This document shows positions 9,751 through 18,134 of a stretch of 64,000 nt of DNA, one piece after another. Numbering within the stretch: position 1 is the first letter of the stretch; every line of letters begins with the position of its first letter. This DNA comes from Bacillus rubiinfantis (GTDB taxonomy: Bacteria > Bacillota > Bacilli > Bacillales > Cytobacillaceae): the NCBI GenBank assembly GCA_000752035.1, contig CCFE01000030.1, positions 248,001-312,000 of the forward strand, in the 5' to 3' direction. The notes under the pieces are model-generated. The model did not search any database. It saw only the letters and a program-made list of their open reading frames with translations, and was not told the origin of the DNA. The position numbers were made by a program, and so were the translations under genes.

Positions 9751-11496
9751 CTATAATGTTAACAAATACTGCATACGGGAACTAAAGGGGAAGAATTGCG
9801 GATGAGTTGAAAGCTCCTGCAACTCCCTGACAACGACCGCAAGCATCTGAGGTGACTGGCCGGCTGTAAGCCTTTCCACCTTCTCCCCATTCCAAAGTTT
9901 TTGACTTGCCCGCTCTAATAAAGATGAAAAGAGACTTTTCACCGCCAGGTACTGGTCTGGGTATCGAGAAATAAATGCCTGGTAAGCTGTAAGCATCTCG
10001 TGCAGCGCTTGTAGGTCAATTCCAAGGAAATGGAGAATAAATATCCGCATCTCAATTTCCGGATATTTACGGAACACTCTGACGAAGTTTCTCAGTGCAT
10101 CATGTGGATTGGATGGCGAAATTGGATGTTCCTGATGGTAAGTGACCAAATTGGTATGATTCAGAAACGTATATCCCTTTTTGTAAAGACGATAACCCAT
10201 TTCATGATCATCCCACCCATATCCTGGATATTCTTCAAATAATCCCACTTGTTCAATACCCGCTCTTCTTACGGAAACATTCCCTGTACAAAAGAGAATC
10301 CACGGAAAGTGAAAAGCTGAAACTTCATTGCCAAACACGTTAAACAATGTCTTCCGATAAATTTCCACAAATGATTTTTCGAATGAATAGTTTACAAAGG
10401 TTTGATTATATATTTGTTTTTCGGATAACAACACTGCTGGCGTTTGTCTCTTTATAACTGACGGTACATGCTGCCTCAATAATGGCTGTTTTCGAGCAAT
10501 CGATTGTAGCAGTGCTTTCTGCTCGGCGCTGAACTTTGGATCATATTTTGTAAAAATTCCATGAAGAACAAGACTGCCGCAGACGACTCTTTTCTCCTTT
10601 TCCATATGGGCGGCAACATGTTGAAAAATAAAGTCTGGTTTCACCATAATTTCAGCATCTAGGAAAACAATGATTTCTCCAGTCGCATTACGAATCCCTA
10701 AATTTCTGATTTTCGGTCTGCCAATATTTTGATTGGACCGAATATAAGTAATATGGAAGGAAAATTGCTGGGACTGACGGAATCGAATCATTGCATCACT
10801 AGAGCCGTCATCGGCGATAATCACCTCAAAATCGTTCTTTGCAAATGTTTGACATTCTAACGAATGAAGCGTCATCATCGTTTCCCAATATTTATTATAA
10901 GCGGGCATAATGACTGTAACCTTCGGATAAAAGGGCTTTCCTGCTTGAGAGGCTATTCCTGTTAAAAAATTACGGCTCCAGACAATTTCTCTAGCATTTA
11001 CCTTTTGTCCCGCCGTTACCTGTTGCACAGCTTCAAAACTCAAACTTTCCCGCCAAAATGTAATCCCTTGGATCTTCCCTTTAAAACATTCACCCTTTTC
11101 ATTTCCACCTATCGTACTTGATGGATATACATGCTGATAGCGGCTCTTACTGCCCACTGCGATAAGTTTTCCATTAATGTATAAGGATGGCTGTTTATCG
11201 GTATATACGAGAACGAGATTTAGCCAATCAGAAGGGTCGACATGAATGAGCAGAATGGTTTCACATGTATTTCCGCTGCATTCCACTACTCGAATTTCCG
11301 GGCCATTCATCGTGATACCGACTCCAGCCGCATCCTTCGCAACTGGAATTGGAGCAATGAGATAGGTGGGAACTGTACTGACTTGCTGGTCCGGTAAAAC
11401 AATGCACTGATAGCTAAAATGGTTAGCAAAATCTTTGTCTCGCTCGGTAAAAGAAATAAATTCCCTGCCATTAAAGGTAAATGGCTGCTTAAGCAT
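9751..11496 (-). CDS. LamG-like lectin domain fused to GT2 glycosyltransferase
   Basis: About 581 residues. Residues 1-165 form a concanavalin/LamG-type beta-sandwich (motifs WLNLVLVYTDKQPSLYING and IGGNEKGECFKGKIQGITFW). From about residue 190 there is a GT-A fold family-2 glycosyltransferase: VTVIMPAYNKY, IIADDGSSD, the metal-binding FLDAE and the late acidic motif GWDDHEMGYRL. The C-terminus is helical. No signal peptide or membrane segment is visible, so it acts in the cytoplasm. ATG at 11496 has AGAGGA 8 nt upstream; ATG 11505 is too close. It is the last gene of the operon and overlaps the previous gene. Its lectin half resembles the N-terminus of the GT4 fusion at 56003-57766. Acceptor and donor are unknown. 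Confidence 0.85.
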   Translation of the reverse strand: MLKQPFTFNGREFISFTERDKDFANHFSYQCIVLPDQQVSTVPTYLIAPIPVAKDAAGVGITMNGPEIRVVECSGNTCETILLIHVDPSDWLNLVLVYTDKQPSLYINGKLIAVGSKSRYQHVYPSSTIGGNEKGECFKGKIQGITFWRESLSFEAVQQVTAGQKVNAREIVWSRNFLTGIASQAGKPFYPKVTVIMPAYNKYWETMMTLHSLECQTFAKNDFEVIIADDGSSDAMIRFRQSQQFSFHITYIRSNQNIGRPKIRNLGIRNATGEIIVFLDAEIMVKPDFIFQHVAAHMEKEKRVVCGSLVLHGIFTKYDPKFSAEQKALLQSIARKQPLLRQHVPSVIKRQTPAVLLSEKQIYNQTFVNYSFEKSFVEIYRKTLFNVFGNEVSAFHFPWILFCTGNVSVRRAGIEQVGLFEEYPGYGWDDHEMGYRLYKKGYTFLNHTNLVTYHQEHPISPSNPHDALRNFVRVFRKYPEIEMRIFILHFLGIDLQALHEMLTAYQAFISRYPDQYLAVKSLFSSLLERASQKLWNGEKVERLTAGQSPQMLAVVVRELQELSTHPQFFPFSSRMQYLLTL

Positions 11497-12223
11497 TTCT
11501 TTCATTCCTCTTTAAGGCGATTAACCGATTTATATCCTGTCGATATTTAGCTCGGACCTGATGAAATTCTTGCATCTGTTTTTGATGATGTTGAATGGAC
11601 CCCATTTGCTGATGTATGCGATAATTCGTTAACGTCAATTCTAAATAGTCGATAGAAAATTCCAAGGCTGTCCGAATCCAAAAATCATAATCCTGCGCAT
11701 ACTTAAGCGACTCATCAAAACTGCCAACTTTTTGAATCGCTGTTTTCGTCATCATCACCGTACAGCCATTGATAGGATTGTAGCTTTTAAGTGTTTGCAA
11801 AATTTCAAGATAGCTTGTGAAATTATTCCCAACATTATATTTAGTAATGATATTGTTGTCATCAATTAAATTAAAATTAGTAAAACTCAACATCGATTGT
11901 TTATTTTGCATAAATTCTAACTGAAGCTCCACTTTGCGATCATCGAATAAATCATCAGAGCTTAACCAGACGATATAGTCTCCATTGGCATGTTTAATCC
12001 CTGTGTTTAACGCTGCCGCGACCCCTTGATTTACTTGCTCGATATAAGTGATATTAGTTAAATAGGGCTTAACCAAATGGGTAAATTCCGTTGACCCATC
12101 GTTTACCACAATAATTTCAGTCTGACCATACGTTTGCCTTAAAGCACTTTCGATAGCTTGATTAACATAGCCGCAGTTGTAAAAAGGGATAATAACACTT
12201 ACTAAAGGCTGTGCGGAAGCCAT
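11489..12223 (-). CDS. GT2 family glycosyltransferase
   Basis: 244 residues with a complete GT-A core: VSVIIPFYNCGYVNQAIESAL, IIVVNDGSTE, and the metal-binding SSDD (WLSSDDLFDD). The region YAQDYDFWIR contains the usual catalytic-base area. It lacks membrane segments. AAGGAG lies 8 nt before the ATG. It is 12 nt downstream of the sulfotransferase gene and overlaps the LamG-GT2 gene, so the three are co-expressed and probably act on the same oligosaccharide. Confidence 0.88.
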   Translation of the reverse strand: MASAQPLVSVIIPFYNCGYVNQAIESALRQTYGQTEIIVVNDGSTEFTHLVKPYLTNITYIEQVNQGVAAALNTGIKHANGDYIVWLSSDDLFDDRKVELQLEFMQNKQSMLSFTNFNLIDDNNIITKYNVGNNFTSYLEILQTLKSYNPINGCTVMMTKTAIQKVGSFDESLKYAQDYDFWIRTALEFSIDYLELTLTNYRIHQQMGSIQHHQKQMQEFHQVRAKYRQDINRLIALKRNERNA

Positions 12224-12234
12224 GTAACCACTCC

Positions 12235-13032
12235 TTACCCATCATTTTTCATTGTATAGCGATAAACTTCAAAATCCTTTTTATAAATGTGATTAACTAG
12301 TTCAATCGTTTCCTGATTATAAAAACTCTCGGATGTGGGCAGCTTTTTATGCCCAATGAACATATTGGGCGTTATTTCTAATTCAGCATACTCACCACCT
12401 TTAAGCACCATAAAATCGGTAAGGTGATGTAAAGAATCCGTTAATGCACCAATTGCAGCTTTTTTTAAGCGATACTTTTTCTCAATTGCTCTTATTTGCT
12501 TTGAGAAACTCTCAAGATATACATAATTACTGACAAACATTTCCTCCCCCTCTAAATATTGCGGTGTCAAATGATCATCAATCACTCCAGGGTAATCTTT
12601 CACATAGAGTAAAAATTGTTTAAAAGAAATACCACGATCACTATTTTTGTCTCCATATAAAAACTCACGGATTTTCTCCCATTCACCATCCCAGTTGGGA
12701 ATTCCTTTTGTCGAAGGAAGGATGAGAAATTGACTTACAGCCCGCTTATACGGATTACGCACCAACTTCACTGTATCCTTCTGCTCCGAGAGGATTTGCT
12801 CCATCAATTCTTCCCTGTATTCAGGCTGACTTTTATAAACCTCGTTTTCATAATAATGAACCCATGGATTGAAGCGGACAGCCTCATTTAGTAAACCAAT
12901 TTGATAAAAGAACCATTTCAATAATGTCGTACAACCGCTTTTCTGACTCCAAAACAAAATAAGCGGAAAATCTCGATGGTAATTAGGAAGTCTATACTTG
13001 ATGACCTCCTCCAAAGCTGCTTTCTTTTCCAT
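12235..13032 (-). CDS. Sulfotransferase family protein
   Basis: 265 residues. The 5'-phosphosulfate loop is SQKSGCTTLLKW near residue 28, and the 3'-phosphate motif is KLVRNPYKRAVSQFL near residue 92; both are the PAPS-binding signatures of the sulfotransferase fold (Sulfotransfer_2-like). It would transfer sulfate from PAPS to a sugar hydroxyl or amine in the cytoplasm. It sits between a nucleotide-sugar enzyme and two glycosyltransferases, so a glycan or lipid-linked sugar is the likely acceptor. Sulfotransferases are uncommon in Bacillaceae. The acceptor is not predictable from the sequence. Confidence 0.85.
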   Translation of the reverse strand: MEKKAALEEVIKYRLPNYHRDFPLILFWSQKSGCTTLLKWFFYQIGLLNEAVRFNPWVHYYENEVYKSQPEYREELMEQILSEQKDTVKLVRNPYKRAVSQFLILPSTKGIPNWDGEWEKIREFLYGDKNSDRGISFKQFLLYVKDYPGVIDDHLTPQYLEGEEMFVSNYVYLESFSKQIRAIEKKYRLKKAAIGALTDSLHHLTDFMVLKGGEYAELEITPNMFIGHKKLPTSESFYNQETIELVNHIYKKDFEVYRYTMKNDG

Positions 13033-13060
13033 ATATGACAGCTCCTATGCTCCTTTTCTT

Positions 13061-13993
13061 TTAATCTAGCTGTGTGTTACATTCCAAACCACGATAAAAT
13101 CTAAGGATATCTTCAATAGATTTTTCAATTGAAATCACTGGCCGCCACTCTGGGACGATCAGATCATCGTTAGCAGGGGGAATCTGCTCATCTATCACCT
13201 GCAAGTTATCAATCACTTCAAACGATACAGTAGAGAAAGTTTGCAGCAGCTGTGTAATTTTTTCTAGACTATATAACTTCCCAGACTTCAGATTATAACT
13301 ATGCCCTGGAATTCCCTTTTCAAAAGCAAACCGAAAGCCGGTAACGGCATCCCTGACATCCAAAAAATCGCGCTGTGCTTGCAAATTATTTACTTGCAAC
13401 ACTTGTTCGCGACACCCCTGTTCCATCGCGGCAATTTGTTTGGCAAATAAAGAACAAACCCCATTGGAAAAACCAGGACCAATGAGATTGGAAGGTTTGA
13501 CAATAATAATATTCATGTTATAGAGGGTTTCCCATGCTTGGGCAACAAGTATTTGCAATGTTTTACTGAGACTGTATGGGTGTGGGATTTGCGTATAGTT
13601 TTCTGGAGCAACTTGGAGCATTGAACCAACTACAATGATTTTACTGTCCGGCTTCACCATTCTAATGGCTTCAATTAAATATAAGGTTGATAAGACATTA
13701 GTCTCAATCGTAAGGACTGGATTGGTCCACGAATCACCAACATGATTCTGTGCTGCTAGGTGCAAGATGTAATCGGGCTTTACTTTTTTGATTAGTTGTA
13801 AAACTTCTTTCTTATTTACAAGGTTACAAACGTTACTTTGAGACGCTTCGCCTTTAAAAGCTGAACTTCCTCTTGTAGTTGCGATAACTTCATAGCCTGC
13901 GTGTTGAAAATGACGGCAGGCATGAAGACCGATAAACCCATTGGCTCCCGTTATCAAAAGTTTAGGGCGGCTGTTCAAGATGATTCCATCCAA
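13061..13993 (-). CDS. NAD(P)-dependent SDR epimerase/reductase, RMD/GMD-like
   Basis: 310 residues, extended short-chain dehydrogenase fold. The nucleotide-binding motif is TGANGFIG near residue 15 and the catalytic YxxxK is HPYSLSK near residue 142. Overall it resembles GDP-4-keto-6-deoxy-mannose reductases or 4,6-dehydratases. Its start overlaps the preceding reductase gene by 19 bases. In context it is a second ketosugar reductase or epimerase that diversifies the amino-sugar pathway encoded upstream. The exact substrate cannot be assigned. Confidence 0.8.
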   Translation of the reverse strand: MDGIILNSRPKLLITGANGFIGLHACRHFQHAGYEVIATTRGSSAFKGEASQSNVCNLVNKKEVLQLIKKVKPDYILHLAAQNHVGDSWTNPVLTIETNVLSTLYLIEAIRMVKPDSKIIVVGSMLQVAPENYTQIPHPYSLSKTLQILVAQAWETLYNMNIIIVKPSNLIGPGFSNGVCSLFAKQIAAMEQGCREQVLQVNNLQAQRDFLDVRDAVTGFRFAFEKGIPGHSYNLKSGKLYSLEKITQLLQTFSTVSFEVIDNLQVIDEQIPPANDDLIVPEWRPVISIEKSIEDILRFYRGLECNTQLD

Positions 13994-14805
13994 TTTTTCA
14001 ACTCTAGCAGCATTGTTTCATAATCAGGAACCTCGTATGAAAAGTCCTTTCTAGTACTTTGAATTGTCCGATCCAACATCACTTCATGATCAGAAATAAT
14101 TTCAACATCGTTTTTTTCAAAAATCCTTTGCATCAGACGCAATAGGTTTGCTTTAGAGATTTTCTTCTTGACGCCAAGATGGTATAAGCCGGTCACCTGA
14201 GCCTTCAGCATGGCATCAATGGCCTTTGCTAACTCAAGAGTCGTCACACCATTCCATAGTGCTTTTTCATACCCTTTGATTTGCCCCTTTTGTTTCATAA
14301 ACCATAAAAACAGACCAATTCCGTTATCCTTTAGTTCAGGCCCGATAATCGATGTACGGATGGTTAAATGACGGTCATCAATGATTTCACCAAGTTGTTT
14401 TGATTGGGCATAGGCAGAAGTACCGTCAGGGAGATCACTTTCCGTATAACTCCCTTTTTTTCCTAAGAAAACACAATCGGTACTAATGTGAATTAGCTTT
14501 CCATTTGTTCGTTCTGCCAATTTGGCTAACTGGTGCGGCAATAAACTATTCAGCTGAAATGCCAGCTTCATATCACTGCTGGCTTGCTCGTTTAAGATGC
14601 CAATACAATTTATTACAACGTCGGGACGCAATTCTTCGAACAATTTTTCCACAGCACGGGAATCCGTTGCATCCAGATAAGTTGCATTACGATCTTGCGG
14701 ATTTCTAGAAGTGAAGAATAGTTGATAGTCAGGATGTTCCCTAGTGAAATAACTGGTAATCATATGACCGGCCATTCCTCTGCCCCCGAGAATGAGCATC
14801 TTCAT
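13975..14805 (-). CDS. RmlD-like nucleotide-sugar 4-reductase (WbvR-type candidate)
   Basis: 276 residues. Rossmann motif GGRGMAGH at the N-terminus and YAQSK as the catalytic YxxxK; the ISTDCVF segment is typical of dTDP-4-dehydrorhamnose reductases. It lacks the cupin domain found in WbjC/FnlB/CapF (about 370 residues), which make L-FucNAc. The pairing of a short RmlD-like reductase with a WbjB-type dehydratase and a WbjD-type epimerase is known for UDP-N-acetyl-L-quinovosamine synthesis (WbvB, WbvR, WbvD). It overlaps the dehydratase gene by 4 bases. The product assignment is inference from pathway logic. Confidence 0.75.
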   Translation of the reverse strand: MKMLILGGRGMAGHMITSYFTREHPDYQLFFTSRNPQDRNATYLDATDSRAVEKLFEELRPDVVINCIGILNEQASSDMKLAFQLNSLLPHQLAKLAERTNGKLIHISTDCVFLGKKGSYTESDLPDGTSAYAQSKQLGEIIDDRHLTIRTSIIGPELKDNGIGLFLWFMKQKGQIKGYEKALWNGVTTLELAKAIDAMLKAQVTGLYHLGVKKKISKANLLRLMQRIFEKNDVEIISDHEVMLDRTIQSTRKDFSYEVPDYETMLLELKNWMESS

Positions 14806-15794
14806 GATAAAAACCCGCCCCTTTTTAGCATTTGTTTTATCTCCGCTTTGCTCATCAATTCTTTACTAGAATTGTAGTTATATAGATTTGCAGGTTTAAA
14901 ATTAGCATACGCTTCCTTAATTCCATCAATATGAATCAACGGCAGAATGACATAGTATTGATTATCATAGGCGATCGTTGTCGCGCTTTCATATTCCGAA
15001 AGTAAGATCTCATGAATCTTTTCCCCTGGGCGAACACCGAGAACCTCCATTTCAATATTTTGTTTCCCTGAATCTTCAATTAAAACAGCAGCAAGATCAA
15101 CGATTCGGCAAGCCGGCATTTTCATCACAAATATTTCCCCGCCAACACTTTCTACAGTCGCCTTAAATACGAGTTTGATTGCATCTTCAATCGTTAAAAA
15201 GAATCTTGTCATTTCGGGGTCAGTAATCCCTATTTTTCCTTTTTGTTCTATTTGTTTTTTAAACACATGAATGACACTGCCATTTGTCCCTAAAACATTG
15301 CCACCACGAATGCACACAAACCTCGTCTTCGTAGTTAATGTATTTGCATGGATAATCAGCCTTTCTCCCATCGCTTTTGACAAGCCATAAAAATTCGATG
15401 GATTCGAGGCTTTATCCGTAGAAATATAGACAACAGTGCTGACATTATTGAGAATCGCAGCGTCAATGACATTCTGCGTGCCGTGAACGTTTGTTTTCAA
15501 GGCCTCTATTGGCTGATTTTCACAGACAGGTACATGTTTTAACGCTGCTAAATGAAAGATATAATCGACTCCTTGACAGGCATTGACAATTTCATCTCTC
15601 TCCTTGATGTCACCAATCAAAAAATGCAACAAAGGATTATTATCAAAATCCTGCTTCATCGTAAATTGATTTGATTCATTTCTGGAAAAAATTCTAATCT
15701 CCTTTGGCTGATATTTTAATAACTGTCTAACAAGTTCATATCCCCATGATCCGGTACCGCCAGTAACTAAAATTGTTTTATTTTTAAACATCAT
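14802..15794 (-). CDS. UDP-GlcNAc 4,6-dehydratase (5-inverting), CapE/WbjB family
   Basis: 330 residues of the polysaccharide-biosynthesis SDR family. TGGTGSWGYELVRQLL binds NAD(P); STDKASNPSNFYGLSK carries the catalytic residues typical of FlaA1/CapE/WbjB enzymes. It converts UDP-GlcNAc to a 4-keto-6-deoxy sugar, often with C5 (and C3) inversion to an L-sugar. It overlaps both neighbours (ATGA type on each side), placing it between the 2-epimerase and the reductase in one pathway. Confidence 0.85.
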   Translation of the reverse strand: MMFKNKTILVTGGTGSWGYELVRQLLKYQPKEIRIFSRNESNQFTMKQDFDNNPLLHFLIGDIKERDEIVNACQGVDYIFHLAALKHVPVCENQPIEALKTNVHGTQNVIDAAILNNVSTVVYISTDKASNPSNFYGLSKAMGERLIIHANTLTTKTRFVCIRGGNVLGTNGSVIHVFKKQIEQKGKIGITDPEMTRFFLTIEDAIKLVFKATVESVGGEIFVMKMPACRIVDLAAVLIEDSGKQNIEMEVLGVRPGEKIHEILLSEYESATTIAYDNQYYVILPLIHIDGIKEAYANFKPANLYNYNSSKELMSKAEIKQMLKRGGFLS

Positions 15795-16876
15795 GTAAGT
15801 CCCCCAAATAGTACTTTTAGAACTTTATCTGAAACATCAGGATGTGTATAACCTTCCGGAAACACCCAGCTTTTATCTGATTTAGACATAATATTCACGC
15901 AATTTAAGATTGACTTGGCATTAATTCCTGAAACCACATTGCTCCCACATTGCACCGTTTCCGGCCGCTCAGTTGTTTTCCGAATTGTAACCGCGGGTAC
16001 ATGAAATAAGCAGCATTCCTCCTGTACCGTTCCGCTATCCGTCAACACGCAAAAAGCATTTTTTTCCAGCTTGACAAAATCGAAAAATCCAAAAGGTTCA
16101 TGAAACTCCACTAACGGATGCATCTGAATTGCCGATGATTGTGCAATACGGGACTTGGTTCTTGGATGGATACTGCAGATGATTCTTTTTTGATAGGCTT
16201 CTGCTACCAAATTAATACCTTTCATCAATTCTCGTAATCTATCTTCATGATCAACATTTTCCGCCCGATGTGCAGTAACGAGAAAGTAGTCCGTTTCTTT
16301 GAGAGCTAGGCGTTCAAGGATACTGCTTTTGTCAATCTCCAGCTGATAATGCTGAAGGACTTCAAAAATTGGATTCCCTGATATCACAATCCGGTTCGGA
16401 GCAATCCCCTCTCTAAGAAGATTTTCTTTGCTTTGCGGTGTATAGGGCAGGTTCATGCTGGAAATAGCATCGATGATTCGCCGATTTATTTCTTCAGGAA
16501 CCTCCTTATCAAAACAGCGGTTACCCGCTTCCATATGAAAAACTGGAATCCCCATTCTTTCAGCTAAAATCGCACTTAAGCCGCTGTTTGTATCACCAAG
16601 GACCAACACCCTGTCAGGTTTTTCTTTGATTAATAATAATTCCATTTCGCGATAAATCGTTGCTAATTGTTCCCCTAAACTATGCTGCTTGTGCAAAAAC
16701 ACTACATCTGGCTTGCGAATATTTAATTCCTGAAAAAATACTTCACTCAAACTTCGGGTAAAGTTTTGCCCAGTGTGGACAAGTATGTGCTGATTTGCTA
16801 GTTCGTCCAATTTTCTAATAATGATGCTTAATCGGATAATTTCTGGTCTTGTTCCTAATACGGTCAAAACCTTCAT
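15791..16876 (-). CDS. Non-hydrolysing UDP-N-acetyl sugar 2-epimerase (WbjD/CapG type)
   Basis: About 361 residues, GT-B-like epimerase fold. The signature MEAGNRCFDKEVPEEINRR is the form seen in CapG/WbjD/FnlC rather than the VEAGLRTGD form of WecB/MnaA. This points to a 2-epimerase acting on an L-configured 6-deoxy UDP-sugar as the last step of the pathway. GGGAGGTGCGGAGT precedes ATG 16876, so the ATG at 16885 is discarded. First gene of a seven-gene operon running to 9751, preceded by a sigma-K-like promoter. Confidence 0.85.
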   Translation of the reverse strand: MKVLTVLGTRPEIIRLSIIIRKLDELANQHILVHTGQNFTRSLSEVFFQELNIRKPDVVFLHKQHSLGEQLATIYREMELLLIKEKPDRVLVLGDTNSGLSAILAERMGIPVFHMEAGNRCFDKEVPEEINRRIIDAISSMNLPYTPQSKENLLREGIAPNRIVISGNPIFEVLQHYQLEIDKSSILERLALKETDYFLVTAHRAENVDHEDRLRELMKGINLVAEAYQKRIICSIHPRTKSRIAQSSAIQMHPLVEFHEPFGFFDFVKLEKNAFCVLTDSGTVQEECCLFHVPAVTIRKTTERPETVQCGSNVVSGINAKSILNCVNIMSKSDKSWVFPEGYTHPDVSDKVLKVLFGGLT

Positions 16877-16926
16877 ACTCCGCACCTCCCTATCCTTCTT
16901 TAATTTTTTTTGTTTTCTTGCTACGA

Positions 16927-16953
16927 TAATGTATGCTTGTTTACTAAAAAGGT
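16927..16953 (-). promoter_or_regulatory. Sigma-K-like promoter of the amino-sugar operon
   Basis: On the minus strand the -10 is CATACATTA, a perfect match to CATAnnnTA, and AC lies 16 nt upstream. The distance to the start codon is about 50 nt. This suggests late mother-cell expression. Confidence 0.5.
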
Positions 16954-17032
16954 ATAGGCAACTCTATTAAACGCAACTAGATTGGGAGAATGGAAATTTT
17001 GCCAAATGAAGCGTATCAGCGGGAGAAAATAC

Positions 17033-17075
17033 AAAAAGAGTGAGCAGACCGTTCCGATCTCTCTCACTCTTTTTC
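17033..17075. terminator. Bidirectional terminator
   Basis: AAAAAGAGTGAG and CTCACTCTTTTT form a 12-bp stem with A and T runs on both sides. It terminates the LysR gene (minus) and shields the amino-sugar operon. Confidence 0.85.
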
Positions 17076-17113
17076 AACATTAGTGTAAATCTAGTTGCCC
17101 TTCAGTTTTTCGT

Positions 17114-18016
17114 TTATAACCCTTCCTCTATCTCCCCTAAATAATCCCTTACTGTTTCAATAAATGTCTTTAGTGCTTTTGTTTGAAAGGTATGATGGGT
17201 AACAATAGAGAAATTTCGTGTAAAGGGCAGCCCCTCCATGTCAATGATTCCGATATATCCATTTACATGTTCCTTTTCAATCGCCCAACGAGACAATAAG
17301 GAAATTCCTAACCCAGCCTGTACAGATTCCTTGATGAGCTGAGTACTGCCAAATTCCATTATTTTTTTAGGAGTAAAGTGAAATTTGCAAAACAGATTCT
17401 CCGCTGCCTCTCTTGTCCCAGAACCTTCTTCCCTTAGAATCCATGTTTCCTCACCTAATGCAGCTAGATCAGCTATGTTCTCTTTCAACAGAGGATGATG
17501 CGGAGATGCAATAATTACCATATGATCTTCTGAAACAACTTCAACATTAAGGCCGTGTTCGTTATGATGCGGCTGCCCTTCAATAATACCAATATCTAAT
17601 TGCCGGGCATTTACTAGTTCAATAATCTCCTTCGTATTATGGATTTTAATGGAGGGCTGAATATTTGGATAATCATGGTGCATCTTTGCAATGATATGCG
17701 GTAACACATATTCACCGAATGTATAACTGGCACCAATCGCAATGGGACCACTCGCATTATTCGTCAAGTCGTCAACCAATGACTGCATTTTGGTCATCAA
17801 GGCCAGGATTTCCTTGGCATGATGATAAACAATTTCACCAGCTTGATTAAGACGGACAAATTTGTTCGTGCGTTCTAAGAGCCTCGCACCCATTTGCTCC
17901 TCTAATGATTTAATATATTGACTGACAGCGGGCTGAGTCATGTGTAGCTCTTCTGCAGCCTTAGAAAAATTCCCCTTCTCGACCACTTTCACAAATACTT
18001 GTAAATATTGATCCAC
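17114..18016 (-). CDS. LysR-family transcriptional regulator
   Basis: About 300 residues. N-terminal winged HTH (residues 1-60) with NFSKAAEELHMTQPAVSQYI; the rest is a type-2 periplasmic-binding-like effector domain (IAIGASYTFGEYVLP onward). GTG at 18016 is favoured because GGAGGGG lies 9 nt upstream; an ATG at 18034 overlaps it. It is divergent from a YeiH-family transporter with about 118 bp between them, the usual arrangement for a LysR protein that controls its neighbour. Resembles CysL/YwfK-type regulators. Confidence 0.9.
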   Translation of the reverse strand: MDQYLQVFVKVVEKGNFSKAAEELHMTQPAVSQYIKSLEEQMGARLLERTNKFVRLNQAGEIVYHHAKEILALMTKMQSLVDDLTNNASGPIAIGASYTFGEYVLPHIIAKMHHDYPNIQPSIKIHNTKEIIELVNARQLDIGIIEGQPHHNEHGLNVEVVSEDHMVIIASPHHPLLKENIADLAALGEETWILREEGSGTREAAENLFCKFHFTPKKIMEFGSTQLIKESVQAGLGISLLSRWAIEKEHVNGYIGIIDMEGLPFTRNFSIVTHHTFQTKALKTFIETVRDYLGEIEEGL

Positions 18017-18134
18017 CTTGCTTTTCCCCTCCATTCATAACGATTTACTTATTATCTTTATTATATATATTTATTTTCCTTATGAACAAATTCAGCGTAT
18101 TCTGAGTGTAGAAATGAAATTTGAGGTGATCTAG

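Noticed and set aside
9751..16876. Capsule or phage-derived island
   Set aside because: No transposase, integrase, flippase or polymerase gene is visible; the operon has a sigma-K-like promoter and no flanking repeats.
17010..17020. Another copy of the TATCAGCG repeat at GCGTATCAGCGGG
   Set aside because: Single copy without periodic neighbours; expected by chance.
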